A stretch of DNA of 64,000 nt from Myxococcota bacterium (GCA_023150895.1 JAKLJY010000006.1:1-64000), one strand, 5' to 3'; counted from the stretch's first letter, positions 19,803-28,525 are shown. A program made the numbers and translations. Notes: generated from the letters alone by a model not told the origin.

Positions 19803-21434
19803 TCACGGCGTCGTGGCGGGCGCGGGCGCAGGCTCGTCGAAGGCTTCCATCGCGCTCTTCGTCAGGTCGTTCAGGTCGAGCGCCTCGCTGGCAGGGGCCG
19901 CCTGGGAGGGGGGCGCGGCCGACGCGGGGGCGGCTTCGTCATCGAAGGCCTCCATCGCGCTCTTCGTCAGGTCGTTGAGGTCGTCTGCCCCTTCGGAGGC
20001 GGGGGCGGCCGATGGTGGGGCGCTCGCCGGCTCGTTCGCCGTCGGCGTCGGTTGAGACTCGCTCGGGCGGTCGTCCCCGTCTGCCGTTCGACCTTCCCAG
20101 GGGAACGACTGGTAGACGGGGGCGCCGTTCTTGAGGTTCAGCGCGGCCTTGGAGACCGTCGGCACGTACATCAGGACGACGAGACCGAGACAGGTGAGGC
20201 CGAGCGTGGGCAGCACGGCCCGCGTCACTTGTCCGAACGGCTTTCGGAAGACCGCCGCGGAGACGAAGAGGTTGGTCGCGACCGGGGGCATGAGATACCC
20301 GATCTCCATATTCACGACGAAGACCACGCCGAAGTGGACCGGGTCGATCCCGAAGAGCTCCCAGGCGATGGGCGCCAGCATCGGGGCGAAGATCAGGGTG
20401 CAACTGATGGAGTCCATCAAGGCGCCGATCACGATCAGGAACAGGTTGACCATGAACAGGAACTCGAACGGACCGAACTGATGTTCGAGGAGCCACGCCT
20501 TGAGCGAGTCCTTGACCTCGGCCAGCGCGATGAACTCGTTGAGGCCGAACGAGAGTGCGATGATGGGCAGCAACGAACCCATCAATCCCGCGGTGTCGAC
20601 GAGGGCCTTCTTCAACCCGTCGAACGTGAGTTCACGGTAGATGAGCATCGTGACGACGACCGCGTAGATCCCCGCGGGGCCGCCGGCCTCCGACGGGGTG
20701 AAGAAGCCACCGTAGATGCCCCCGAGCACGACCCCCGGCAGCAGCAAGGCCCAGATACCATCGCGGACGGCGATGAGGAGCCGCCGCAGCGAGAACGCCG
20801 GGCGCTCGTCCTTCACCCGGAGTCCCTGAAGGACCGAGTACGCGACGAGCAGCCCGGCCATGAAGAGCGCCGGGAGCATGCCGCCGAGAAACATGTCCTC
20901 CGGCGAGACGGCGGCGGGACTCCCCGTGGTGCTCAGCGAATAGAACAGCATGGCCTGAGAGGGCGGAACGAGACAGCCGAGCGAGCCCGCGGTCGTCAGC
21001 AGTCCGAGCGCGAAGTTCTCGGGGTATCCGGCCTTGACCAGGGCCGGGAACATGATCGAGCCGATCGCGATCAGGGTGACCGGCGACGAGCCCGTGATGG
21101 AGCCAAAGAGCATGCAGGCCACGATGGCGGCGACCGCCACCCCCCCGGGGAGCCAGCCGAAGGCCGCGTCGGCGACGTTGATCAGCCGTTTCGCGATGCC
21201 ACCGGCGGTCATGATTGCGCCGGAGATCGTGAAGAGCGGAATCGCCAGGAACTCCTGCTTGGTGAAGAGGTCCTCGCTCTTCTGGATGACGATCAGCAGG
21301 TTCTCGAGCTCGCGGTACTCCGGCATGAAGAAGTAGAAGAGCGCCAGCGTTGCACCGCCCATGATGGTCAGCAGCGGTGAGCCGATGACGACCAGAAGCA
21401 GCATCAGCGCGCAGAACCCCAGGATGAGCGTCAT
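19803..21434 (-). CDS. dctM: TRAP transporter large permease with C-terminal repeat tail
   Basis: A 543-residue inner-membrane protein, the DctM subunit that carries substrate with the sodium gradient. Hydrophobic segments run from the N-terminus (ILGFCALMLLLVVIGSPLL) to about residue 425. Family stretches include SGAIMTAGGIAKRLI and SITGSSPVTLIAIGSIMFP. The ATG overlaps the dctQ stop (ATGA). DctM is usually about 430 residues. Here about 110 extra residues form a Pro/Ala/Ser-rich cytoplasmic or periplasmic tail that holds two copies of LNDLTKSAMEAFD (about 484-498 and 519-533). The tail is not part of the known transport fold and may bind another protein. Confidence 0.93.
   Translation of the reverse strand: MTLILGFCALMLLLVVIGSPLLTIMGGATLALFYFFMPEYRELENLLIVIQKSEDLFTKQEFLAIPLFTISGAIMTAGGIAKRLINVADAAFGWLPGGVAVAAIVACMLFGSITGSSPVTLIAIGSIMFPALVKAGYPENFALGLLTTAGSLGCLVPPSQAMLFYSLSTTGSPAAVSPEDMFLGGMLPALFMAGLLVAYSVLQGLRVKDERPAFSLRRLLIAVRDGIWALLLPGVVLGGIYGGFFTPSEAGGPAGIYAVVVTMLIYRELTFDGLKKALVDTAGLMGSLLPIIALSFGLNEFIALAEVKDSLKAWLLEHQFGPFEFLFMVNLFLIVIGALMDSISCTLIFAPMLAPIAWELFGIDPVHFGVVFVVNMEIGYLMPPVATNLFVSAAVFRKPFGQVTRAVLPTLGLTCLGLVVLMYVPTVSKAALNLKNGAPVYQSFPWEGRTADGDDRPSESQPTPTANEPASAPPSAAPASEGADDLNDLTKSAMEAFDDEAAPASAAPPSQAAPASEALDLNDLTKSAMEAFDEPAPAPATTP
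19837..19983. repeat. 42-bp direct repeat, two copies inside dctM
   Basis: Copies at 19837-19878 and 19942-19983 differ at two positions and are 105 bp apart (an exact multiple of three, so the frame is kept). They encode the duplicated LNDLTKSAMEAFD motif in the DctM tail. Confidence 0.9.
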
Positions 21435-22198
21435 GGCAGGTCCTCCGGGGTGTCTCGCGAGTCGTCGACCGCCTGCCCGAGAAAGCGCAGGCCAATCATC
21501 GCAAAGGCGTGCGGGATGACGGCGAGCGCCACCCACTTCGGCACCTCGAGGGACTCGTCGAGCAACGCCGTGAGCGGATGCTCGGACCACTGAAGGTAGT
21601 AGGCGCGCACGGAGACGAACGCGAAGAATGCGATGAGCAGGCAGAATGCGGCGGTCACGGCTGCCGCGAGCCGTCGGACGGCGGGGGCGACCGACGCGGG
21701 CCAGATCTTCTCACCGATCTCGACCGTCAGGTGACGCCGTTCGTAGGTCGCCATCGACGCCCCGAGGAATCCCATCAGGATGACGAGCGCCAGGCAGCCC
21801 TTGACCGCCCAGGGGAGCCCGTTGGGCAGGACCGTCAACATGCCCCACACGACGGTGGCCAGGACGACGGTCCACCCGGCCGCCACGGCCGCATCGCGCC
21901 CCCAGCCGGCCGGCGTGCGGCGGGTCATGGTGCGTCGGGCCAGCAGCACCAGTCCAAAGGTGAGGACGAGGTTGAGCCCGAGCGACACCGGGCCGTGCAC
22001 GACCTCGGGCGCCGCATCGACGCCGAGGCGCGAGAAGAGCCAGAGCAAGGCGGTGGAGAGTCGGCCTTCCGGTCGCTCGAAGACCCGATGGACGACGGAG
22101 ATGAACATCAACGTCACGATGCCGAGGCTCGCGACCCAGGCGATCATGCACTCCGCGTGATACAGCAGGGCGTCGACTCGACGAAGCGCGCGCCCCAT
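21431..22198 (-). CDS. dctQ: TRAP transporter small permease, enlarged
   Basis: A 255-residue membrane protein between dctP and dctM. The position in the operon and the C-terminal half (YERRHLTVEIGEKIWP and following helices) fit the DctQ subunit, where RRHL.VE is a typical family stretch. DctQ normally has four helices and about 165 residues. Here an extra 70-90 residues with further hydrophobic segments (LNLVLTFGLVLLA; WTVVLATVVWGML) lie in the N-terminal half. Overlaps dctM by four bases. Confidence 0.88.
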   Translation of the reverse strand: MGRALRRVDALLYHAECMIAWVASLGIVTLMFISVVHRVFERPEGRLSTALLWLFSRLGVDAAPEVVHGPVSLGLNLVLTFGLVLLARRTMTRRTPAGWGRDAAVAAGWTVVLATVVWGMLTVLPNGLPWAVKGCLALVILMGFLGASMATYERRHLTVEIGEKIWPASVAPAVRRLAAAVTAAFCLLIAFFAFVSVRAYYLQWSEHPLTALLDESLEVPKWVALAVIPHAFAMIGLRFLGQAVDDSRDTPEDLP

Positions 22199-22202
22199 CC
22201 GT

Positions 22203-23252
22203 TCACTTCCCCCCGCGCAGCGACTTCAGCTTGGCTTCGACGGCATCGAGCAGCGAAACGGTCTCGTCGTTCTTCTGTCGCTGACGGAGGAATCCGCGGA
22301 CCCCTGCCGTCGCCTTCTCGAAGACGGCACGCTCGTCGGGGCTCAGCGTGTTGACCGTGACGCCTTCCTTTTCGATGATCTTGATGAGGCCCGGGTTGAT
22401 CTTGCGGATACCGAGTCGCCCCTTGGTCTGCATCGTCCGCCCCTCTTCCACCAGGATCGTCCGGATGTCCTCGGGCAGGGACTCGAACCACTTCTGATTG
22501 AAGACGATGAGGGCCGGTTGGTAGATGTGGTCCGAGACGGTGTAGTACTTGATGGTCTTGTGCCAGCTCGCCGCCACGGCGAAGAGGGTCGCCTGGTCGA
22601 AGCCGTCGACAGTGCCGGTCTCGAGTGCGGTCAGGGCCTCGGTGGAGGGGATCGGCGAGGGGATGGCCCCGAGCCGGTTCCACATCTCCTGGTGCACCGG
22701 GGACTCCTGGGAACGCATCTTCTTGCCCTTCAGGTCGTCCGGGCGGCGGACCGGCTTGTCCTTCAGTCCGAACTGCCGGAATCCGTTCTCGCTCCAGAAG
22801 CCGAGAACGAGCCCGTATTTGGGCAGGATCCGGTCCATGGCCGGGGTGATGACGGAGTCGACGACCGTGTCCGCCTCTTCCGCCGTGCGGAAAAGGAACG
22901 GCAGCTCGACCACATTGAGTTCGGGCACCTGAGAAGCGAGGGCGCCGGTCGATGCACCGACGGCCTGGATCTGACCCCGCTTGCACTTGTTCACCGACTC
23001 GTTTTCATCGCCGAGCTGCCCGCCGAGGAAGATCTTGACCTGAACGCGCTGACCGCTGCGGGTCTCGACGGCGGACTTGTACTTCTTCAGGAGTTCAGAC
23101 CACGGCGTCCTGTCCGGCGCGACCGTGGCGAGCTTCATGACGAAGTCGGGCTTCTTGACGACGAGCGGATCGGCCGCGAAGGCCGGAACGGCCGCCCACA
23201 GGGCGAGCGTGGCGGCGACGAAGAGCAGTCGGCGGCGGTTCATCGGGACCAT
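22203..23252 (-). CDS. dctP: TRAP transporter substrate-binding protein
   Basis: A 349-residue periplasmic protein with signal peptide (NRRRLLFVAATLALW...AFAAD). The mature part follows the DctP family: MKLATVAPDRTPW, GGQLGDENES, LPFLFRTAEEAD, DDLKGKKMRSQES with the arginine that usually binds a substrate carboxylate, and TALETGTVDGFDQA. Substrate cannot be read from sequence; TatT-associated TRAP systems are thought to carry hydrophobic organic acids (family knowledge, uncertain). ATG 23252 sits three bases after GAGGTG; ATG 23243 is an alternative. First gene of the TRAP operon, four bases before dctQ. Confidence 0.92.
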   Translation of the reverse strand: MVPMNRRRLLFVAATLALWAAVPAFAADPLVVKKPDFVMKLATVAPDRTPWSELLKKYKSAVETRSGQRVQVKIFLGGQLGDENESVNKCKRGQIQAVGASTGALASQVPELNVVELPFLFRTAEEADTVVDSVITPAMDRILPKYGLVLGFWSENGFRQFGLKDKPVRRPDDLKGKKMRSQESPVHQEMWNRLGAIPSPIPSTEALTALETGTVDGFDQATLFAVAASWHKTIKYYTVSDHIYQPALIVFNQKWFESLPEDIRTILVEEGRTMQTKGRLGIRKINPGLIKIIEKEGVTVNTLSPDERAVFEKATAGVRGFLRQRQKNDETVSLLDAVEAKLKSLRGGK

Positions 23253-23269
23253 AATCACCTCGGGCGAGG

Positions 23270-23327
23270 CTCGGAGAGCCGGTTCGTTGGGGGCGCAGGA
23301 CGACCGGGGCCGCCGGGGCTCTCCGAG
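23270..23327. repeat. 11-bp perfect inverted repeat upstream of dctP
   Basis: CTCGGAGAGCC at 23270-23280 and GGCTCTCCGAG at 23317-23327, 36 bases between. It lies 18-75 bases before the dctP start, so it could be a long-range hairpin in the leader or two half-sites of an operator. The 196-base gap 23253-23448 holds nothing else I can name. Confidence 0.55.
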
Positions 23328-23448
23328 TGACCGGACGGGCTCGGAAGCCGGGGCGCAAACGGGTTCGCGGCGCAGCGGAGACGAGGGGTGGACGCGGCCC
23401 GACCGTTCGGGATTCACGCGGCCGATGGCCACCCGTCCGGCCGAAACG

Positions 23449-23994
23449 TCAGGTCTCTTTCCGTCGCGGGCGGGCGGGCGCCTTTTCGGTCGCGGCCGGT
23501 GCCTTGCGGGCCGGCGCGGGCGCCTTGGCAGGCTCCGCGGCCTTGGCCGGTTCAGCCTTTGCCGGCTTTTCGGGCGTGTCCGTCTTCGCGAAGGCGCTGT
23601 AGGTCGCCTGGGCGATCGAACGGGTCGCCGCCTTGGCCGCCTCTTCGGCCTTCAGCCGGGCGGCATCGGCCGCCCGAGCGGCGACGCGGGCGGCGTCGGC
23701 GGCCTCCGTGGCGGTCGCCTGCACGTCGTCGAGCCGGCGCTGCAGGTCCGAGACTTCGCGCTCGAGTCGCTCCACGTTGCGTCGCAAGGCTTTGAGGTCA
23801 TCGCGGGTCACGAGTTTCAAGGACTTCACGACCGACGCCACCTGCTGATCCACCATCGACCGTGCTTCCGTGGAGACGGTGAACGCCTTGGTGATGGCCT
23901 TCACGATGGCTTCGTTCTGCAAGAGCTTGGCGGCCTGCTCGCTCTGCATGAGCTTGCCGACCCCCTGGAAAACTGCATCTTTGAGCTGCGTCAT
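23449..23994 (-). CDS. Phasin-like coiled-coil protein
   Basis: A 181-residue soluble protein. Residues 1-60 are helical (LKDAVFQGVGKLMQSEQAAK). Residues about 65-130 are a continuous Ala/Arg/Glu coiled coil (LRRNVERLEREVSDLQRRL). The last 40 residues are a Lys-Pro-Ala tail (PEKPAKAEPAKAAEPAK) of the histone-H1-like kind seen on some polyhydroxyalkanoate granule phasins. No PHA synthase is in the window, so the assignment is tentative; a UbiK-type or DNA-binding role is possible. A clear AGGAGG precedes ATG 23994, and a TTGACA promoter lies further upstream. Confidence 0.6.
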   Translation of the reverse strand: MTQLKDAVFQGVGKLMQSEQAAKLLQNEAIVKAITKAFTVSTEARSMVDQQVASVVKSLKLVTRDDLKALRRNVERLEREVSDLQRRLDDVQATATEAADAARVAARAADAARLKAEEAAKAATRSIAQATYSAFAKTDTPEKPAKAEPAKAAEPAKAPAPARKAPAATEKAPARPRRKET

Positions 23995-24059
23995 TTCGAG
24001 CCTCCTGAGCGCCCGGAGAACTGGCGGAGCGCCGACGCGCGCCCCGGACAGGCGCGCGG

Positions 24060-24088
24060 AGCATGGCGAGCGCCCAACCGCCTGTCAA
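24060..24088 (-). promoter_or_regulatory. Candidate promoter for the phasin-like gene
   Basis: On the minus strand TTGACA (24088-24083), 17-base spacer, CATGCT (24065-24060). The -35 box is perfect and the -10 weak. Predicted leader is about 60 bases. Confidence 0.5.
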
Positions 24089-24130
24089 CGGGATCGGGCG
24101 CGCAGCGCCGAGGACGGGTGACGACCCGGC

Positions 24131-24159
24131 TTGTCGGGTCGGGGCCTCCCTGTTAGTGT
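24131..24159 (+). promoter_or_regulatory. Candidate promoter for moaA
   Basis: TTGTCG (24131-24136), 17-base spacer, TAGTGT (24154-24159). It would give a leader of about 150 bases before moaA. It sits in the 324-base divergent region 23995-24318, which otherwise holds the phasin promoter and a stem-loop; no protein gene is convincing there. Confidence 0.4.
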
Positions 24160-24176
24160 CCGCGCGACCTGCCCGC

Positions 24177-24198
24177 CCGGGTTGGCATCTGAACCCGG
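24177..24198 (+). ncRNA. Stem-loop in the moaA leader
   Basis: CCGGGTT pairs perfectly with AACCCGG around the loop GGCATCTG. It falls about 10 bases after the predicted moaA transcription start. A long structured leader before moaA recalls the Moco RNA motif, but I cannot match its consensus by eye, so only the hairpin is claimed. Confidence 0.35.
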
Positions 24199-24318
24199 AG
24201 CGACGCCGTTCGATGAGAACCGCGCGCCCGACGCGGACGCGCAATCACCCGCGACGAGTGGCGGCGAGTTCTTGGCGGATTTGAGCGAGACGCGCCGTCG
24301 CGCAGGGGTCCCGAGCAG

Positions 24319-25395
24319 ATGAAGATCGACGTGCCGAGCACGGAACCCGACCGCCGGAGGCAGAGCCTCCCGGTACTGCCGCACGATGCGTCACCGTTGC
24401 GCGATCGACATGCGAGACGGGTGACCTACCTGCGGGTTTCGTTGACGGACCGCTGCAACTACCGGTGCGCCTACTGCATGCCCGCAGAGGGGTGGGGGAT
24501 CTCGCCGAAGGCGGACCTGCTTTCGGAGAGCGAGCTCGTCGAGTTGGTCACGATTTTCATCGGTCAGGGCGTTCGTCGCGTGCGTCTCACGGGGGGGGAA
24601 CCGCTCGTTCGGCGGGGCGTGGTGACCCTGGTCGAGCGGCTGGCGTCCTTGCGCGGGCTCGACGAGCTGGTCATGACGACGAACGGGCATCTCCTTCCGG
24701 AGTTCGCCCTTCCCTTGAAGGCGTCCGGGCTGTCGGGCCTGAACGTGAGCCTCGACTCGCTTTCGGCGGAGCGTTTCCGTCGCCTGACGCGCGGAGGTGA
24801 CCTCGACGTCGTGTTGAGCGGCCTGCGAGCGGCGGACGCCGCGGGATTCCGGGGCACGAAGCTCAACGCGGTGGTCGTCCGTGGCGAAAACGACGACGAG
24901 CTGCCCGAGTTGTGCGAGTTCGCGTGGCGTGAAGGCTACCTGCCGCGTTTCATCGAGCTGATGCCGATCGGACGTCTCGATTTCGCTACGCAGGCCCATG
25001 TCGTCGGAACGAACGAAATGCTCGCCCGTGTCCGCGAACGGTATCATCTGCTACCAGATGGTGACGTCTGCGGCGGAACCCCGCGGGGGCCGGCGCGATA
25101 TTGGACGGTCGGGGAAGGAAAGTGGGCCGGCCGGCGGTTGGGCTTCATCAGCCCGATGTCCGACGACGGGTTCTGTGCCTCGTGCAATCGCGCCCGACTC
25201 ACCTCCCATGGCGGCTTTCGGCCCTGCCTCGGCAGCGACGACGAAGTGTCGTTGCGCGACGCGCTCCGCGGGGGCGCGACGCGGGAGGCCCTGCTGGACC
25301 TCGTCCGCGGGGCGGTCGCGGGAAAGCGCGCGGCCCACAATATGCATGACGATGCGGGTACCCCCCGCGATGCCATGACCGGCATCGGCGGGTGA
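24319..25395 (+). CDS. moaA: GTP 3',8-cyclase MoaA
   Basis: A 358-residue radical SAM enzyme that, with MoaC, makes cyclic pyranopterin monophosphate for molybdenum cofactor. The SAM cluster cysteines are C46, C50 and C53 (CNYRCAYC). The second cluster is CASC-x13-C near residue 300 (FCASCNRARLTS...RPC). The chain ends in the conserved Gly-Gly (MTGIGG) needed for the cyclisation. Somewhat longer at the N-terminus than usual; ATG 24319 has no strong ribosome-binding site, and a later start is possible. No other moa genes are nearby. It ends 16 bases before ccmE and may share its transcript. Confidence 0.95.
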   Translation: MKIDVPSTEPDRRRQSLPVLPHDASPLRDRHARRVTYLRVSLTDRCNYRCAYCMPAEGWGISPKADLLSESELVELVTIFIGQGVRRVRLTGGEPLVRRGVVTLVERLASLRGLDELVMTTNGHLLPEFALPLKASGLSGLNVSLDSLSAERFRRLTRGGDLDVVLSGLRAADAAGFRGTKLNAVVVRGENDDELPELCEFAWREGYLPRFIELMPIGRLDFATQAHVVGTNEMLARVRERYHLLPDGDVCGGTPRGPARYWTVGEGKWAGRRLGFISPMSDDGFCASCNRARLTSHGGFRPCLGSDDEVSLRDALRGGATREALLDLVRGAVAGKRAAHNMHDDAGTPRDAMTGIGG

Positions 25396-25411
25396 ACGAG
25401 GAGCTGGAACC

Positions 25412-25909
25412 ATGGATCACGCCGGCGAAATCAAGGAACCTTCCGGACCGAAACGCGGCCCGACGACCTGGCAGCGCGCCCGGGGCCTGGTCGGCCTCCT
25501 GGCTGCGGTCGTCGCCTTCTACGCGGTCATGAGCAGCATGGCAGGTGGTGGCAACGCCGGCACCGGCGCCTCCTACTTCCTCGACGCGGCCGAGGCGCGG
25601 GCGAAGCTCTCCGCGCTCGACGGGAAGACGGTCCGCCTGAAGGGCAACGTCATCACGGGCTCGTACCGCAATCAGGCGGGGACGACCGACCACAGCTTCG
25701 ACATCGAGGAAAAGGGCGAGGTCATCCACGTCCGATATCAGGGTCCCCTCCCGGACGTCTTCAAGGAGGGCGTGCAGGTCGTCGCCGAAGGCACGCTGAC
25801 CGGCGACGGCACGCTCAAGGCGACGGAGGTCGTTGCGAAGTGCCCCTCGAAGTATGAGGAAGGCAAGGTCTCCCAGCAGGCCCGAGACAAGATGCAGGGC
25901 AGTTACTGA
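25412..25909 (+). CDS. ccmE: Haem chaperone CcmE, CxxxY type
   Basis: A 165-residue protein anchored by one N-terminal helix (GLVGLLAAVVAFYAVM), with an OB-fold periplasmic domain. It takes haem from CcmABCD and passes it to CcmF. The haem-binding site is C144-PSK-Y148 rather than the HxxxY of most proteobacteria. Known CxxxY CcmE proteins occur in Desulfovibrio and archaea in a Ccm variant that lacks CcmH; no ccmH or ccmG is seen in this window, which agrees. GAGGAG precedes the ATG. Confidence 0.95.
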   Translation: MDHAGEIKEPSGPKRGPTTWQRARGLVGLLAAVVAFYAVMSSMAGGGNAGTGASYFLDAAEARAKLSALDGKTVRLKGNVITGSYRNQAGTTDHSFDIEEKGEVIHVRYQGPLPDVFKEGVQVVAEGTLTGDGTLKATEVVAKCPSKYEEGKVSQQARDKMQGSY

Positions 25910-25935
25910 GGCGAGCGGGCGGCTCGTATCGCCTC
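25908..25935 (+). other. Stem-loop between ccmE and ccmF
   Basis: GAGGCGA (25908-25914) pairs perfectly with TCGCCTC (25929-25935), and an inner GAGC can pair with GCTC. It begins in the ccmE stop codon. An alternative pairing is GCGAGCG (25911-25917) with CGCTCGC (25941-25947). No T-run follows; it may protect or attenuate the transcript within the 156-base gap. Confidence 0.4.
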
Positions 25936-26065
25936 CCTTGCGCTCGCTGCGCACCCTTCGCCGCGGGGCTGCGCGGCGCGGGTGACGGCGACGGGCAGAG
26001 GGGCTCGGCCCATCTCTTCCACCGGCTCACCGACTCGCCGAATACCCGGCACCGGAGTCTTCTCG

Positions 26066-28525
26066 ATGTTCAGCCTCAACGTCCACCAGCTCGGGGACTT
26101 TCTCTTGCACGCGGCGATCGTGCTGTGCGCCTTCGCCGCCCTTGCCGGCCTCGTGGGGCGCTACCGGCGCGACGGACGTCTCGTGCTCGCCGGCGAGCGC
26201 GCCGGGTACGTCGTCACCGGCATGATCGTGACCGCCGCTCTGCTCCTCGTTCACTCGTTTCTGACGCACGACTACGAGAACAAGTACGTCGCGCACTACT
26301 CCGACAACAACATGCCCTGGTACTACCTGATCGCCTCGTTCTGGGGGGGGCAGGCCGGCTCGCTGATGTTCTGGGAGACCGTCCTCGCCATCATCACGGC
26401 GCTGGTGATCTGGCAGAACCGCGAACAGAACCGCGACATGATGCCCACGGTCCTGTCGCTGCTCGCGGGGCTCCAGATCTTCTTCCTCGGCATGATGGTC
26501 ATCGAGGCCAATCCGTTCGCCACCTTCGCAATCAACGAACCTCCGGTGAACGGCAAGGGCCTGGAGCCTTTGCTTCAGAACCCGGCCATGACGTTCCACC
26601 CGCCGAGCCTGCTGTCCGGTTACGTGTGGTTCTCGGTTCCGTTCGTGTTTGCGATCGCCTCGCTGATTCATCGTCGGCTCGACGAGACCTGGATCCGCAC
26701 GACGCGTCGCTACGCCGTCATCTCCTGGGGGTTCCTGTCGATGGGCAACCTCTTTGGGGGCATGTGGGCCTATCAGGAACTCGGCTGGGGCGGGTTCTGG
26801 GGATGGGATCCGGTCGAGAACGCGGCTCTGATGCCCTGGATCTCGGCGACCGCCTACCTGCACTCGGTCATGATTCAGGAGCGGCGGAAGCTCCTGAAGG
26901 TCTGGAACGTGTACCTCGTCCTGCTGACCGGTTACCTGACGCTCTTCGGCACGTTCCTGACCCGCGCGGGGGTCATCGACTCGGTCCACACGTTTGCGCA
27001 GAGCGACATCGGGAACTACTTCGTGTGGCTCTTGGCCCTCTGCCTGTTCGGCACCCAGGCGCTGCTCGCATGGCGCGTGGCCGACGGCTCCCTCGCCGGT
27101 GGCAACGACGACGAGGCGTGGCGGACGTTCTACGACGCTCATCCGGCGCGTCGTGCGCGCGCCGTCAACCTCAGCCTGCTCTTCGTGGCCGGCCTGAACG
27201 TCGCGCTCTTTCTCTGGGCAAACGGACAGGCGACGGGTGAACTGCGCAGCGCGGCCTGGCTGATCGGGTTCGCGTTCCTCGGGATCTTCGGCATGCCCCT
27301 CGTCGCGGTCATTTCGGCCTCCGTCGTACGCAACTTCGTCGCCGGCGCGGAGCAGCCCGTCCCGACGGCGCGAGTCGAGGACATGGCGAGCCGTGAGGGG
27401 GTCTTCCTCCTCAACAACTACGTACTGCTGAGCATTCTGTGCGTCGTCATGTTCGGGACGGTCGGCGAGAAGGTCAGCCTCTTCTTCTGGGAACCGACGA
27501 AGTACAGCGCGCCGTGGTACAACGGTTGGCTCGCCCCGCTCGGTATCGCGCTGCTCCTGCTGATGGGCGTCGGTCCCCTGGTTCCGTGGCGAAAGATGTC
27601 CCTCTCGAGCTTCCGGACGAACCTCCTCGTCCCGCTCATCCTGTCCATCCTCGCGGCCGCGGCCCTCTGGCAGGCCGACATCTATCACCTCAAGACCCGG
27701 GTCGCGGAGACGACGTTTCCCATCGGCGAAGTGCCCATTGGTCAGCTGCTTCACGCCTCGAAGCTGACGGGCTTCTACACGCTGCTCGGATTCATGGGCG
27801 CAACGTTCACGGCCATTACGTTGGTGCTCGAGTTCTTTCGGGCGACGCGTGTCCGCCAGAAGAGCACCCGCGAGTCCTTCCCGCTGGCGCTCGGGCGCCT
27901 CGTCGGCAAGAACCGGCGTCGGTACGGCGGATTCGTGACCCACCTCGGGTTCGCCGCCCTGTTCCTGGGTTTCATCGGCACCGGCCTGAAGACCGAGATC
28001 GACATGACCTTCAACGGGGAAGGTCAGTCGCAGGTGATTGAGGGGTACCAACTGACGTTCCGCGGCTTCGAGAACACGGAGAACCGCGAGTACGAAGAGT
28101 GGTTCGCCAAGTTCGAGGTGGCGCGTGTCGGTGCCGAGGGCGTGCCGCCGACCGTCGTCGGTGAACTCAAGCCGTCGCGTCGCTTCTACACCGGCGCCAA
28201 CGTCAAGATGTCCCGCTCGACCACGGAGAAGGACGAAATCGACGGTCTCGCCGGCAACCTCTACCTGACGCTCGTGTCGTTCCGACCGGGCTTCAAGAGC
28301 GTCGAGATCATGGCCCACTACAACCCCATGATCATCTGGATGTGGCTCGGCGGCGCGCTCGTGCTCCTCGGCGTCGTCTTCGCCATCTGGCCCGAGTCGC
28401 AACCTTATCCGGTCTTCGCGGCGGCTCGGCGACGTGCGCGGTCGGATGCCCCCGCCCTCGATGAGGCCGCCGGCACGCCCGAAGCCGGTCCCTCCGCCGC
28501 GCGTTCCACTGCCGGGTCCACCTGA
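26066..28525 (+). CDS. ccmF: Cytochrome c haem lyase subunit CcmF
   Basis: An 819-residue polytopic membrane protein that attaches haem from CcmE to CXXCH sites. The tryptophan-rich WWD motif is at residues 241-258 (WGGFWGWDPVENAALMPW). Many hydrophobic segments follow through to residue 600, then a large periplasmic domain and a last helix (MIIWMWLGGALVLLGVVFAIW). The length exceeds the common 650 residues, as seen in some delta lineages. The C-terminus adds an Ala/Pro tail. ATG 26066 follows GGAG at about 26053. Confidence 0.96.
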   Translation: MFSLNVHQLGDFLLHAAIVLCAFAALAGLVGRYRRDGRLVLAGERAGYVVTGMIVTAALLLVHSFLTHDYENKYVAHYSDNNMPWYYLIASFWGGQAGSLMFWETVLAIITALVIWQNREQNRDMMPTVLSLLAGLQIFFLGMMVIEANPFATFAINEPPVNGKGLEPLLQNPAMTFHPPSLLSGYVWFSVPFVFAIASLIHRRLDETWIRTTRRYAVISWGFLSMGNLFGGMWAYQELGWGGFWGWDPVENAALMPWISATAYLHSVMIQERRKLLKVWNVYLVLLTGYLTLFGTFLTRAGVIDSVHTFAQSDIGNYFVWLLALCLFGTQALLAWRVADGSLAGGNDDEAWRTFYDAHPARRARAVNLSLLFVAGLNVALFLWANGQATGELRSAAWLIGFAFLGIFGMPLVAVISASVVRNFVAGAEQPVPTARVEDMASREGVFLLNNYVLLSILCVVMFGTVGEKVSLFFWEPTKYSAPWYNGWLAPLGIALLLLMGVGPLVPWRKMSLSSFRTNLLVPLILSILAAAALWQADIYHLKTRVAETTFPIGEVPIGQLLHASKLTGFYTLLGFMGATFTAITLVLEFFRATRVRQKSTRESFPLALGRLVGKNRRRYGGFVTHLGFAALFLGFIGTGLKTEIDMTFNGEGQSQVIEGYQLTFRGFENTENREYEEWFAKFEVARVGAEGVPPTVVGELKPSRRFYTGANVKMSRSTTEKDEIDGLAGNLYLTLVSFRPGFKSVEIMAHYNPMIIWMWLGGALVLLGVVFAIWPESQPYPVFAAARRRARSDAPALDEAAGTPEAGPSAARSTAGST

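Noticed and set aside
24131-24322. 63-codon plus-strand frame before moaA
   Set aside because: No ribosome-binding site, Pro/Arg-rich junk-like composition, and it overlaps the candidate leader hairpin.
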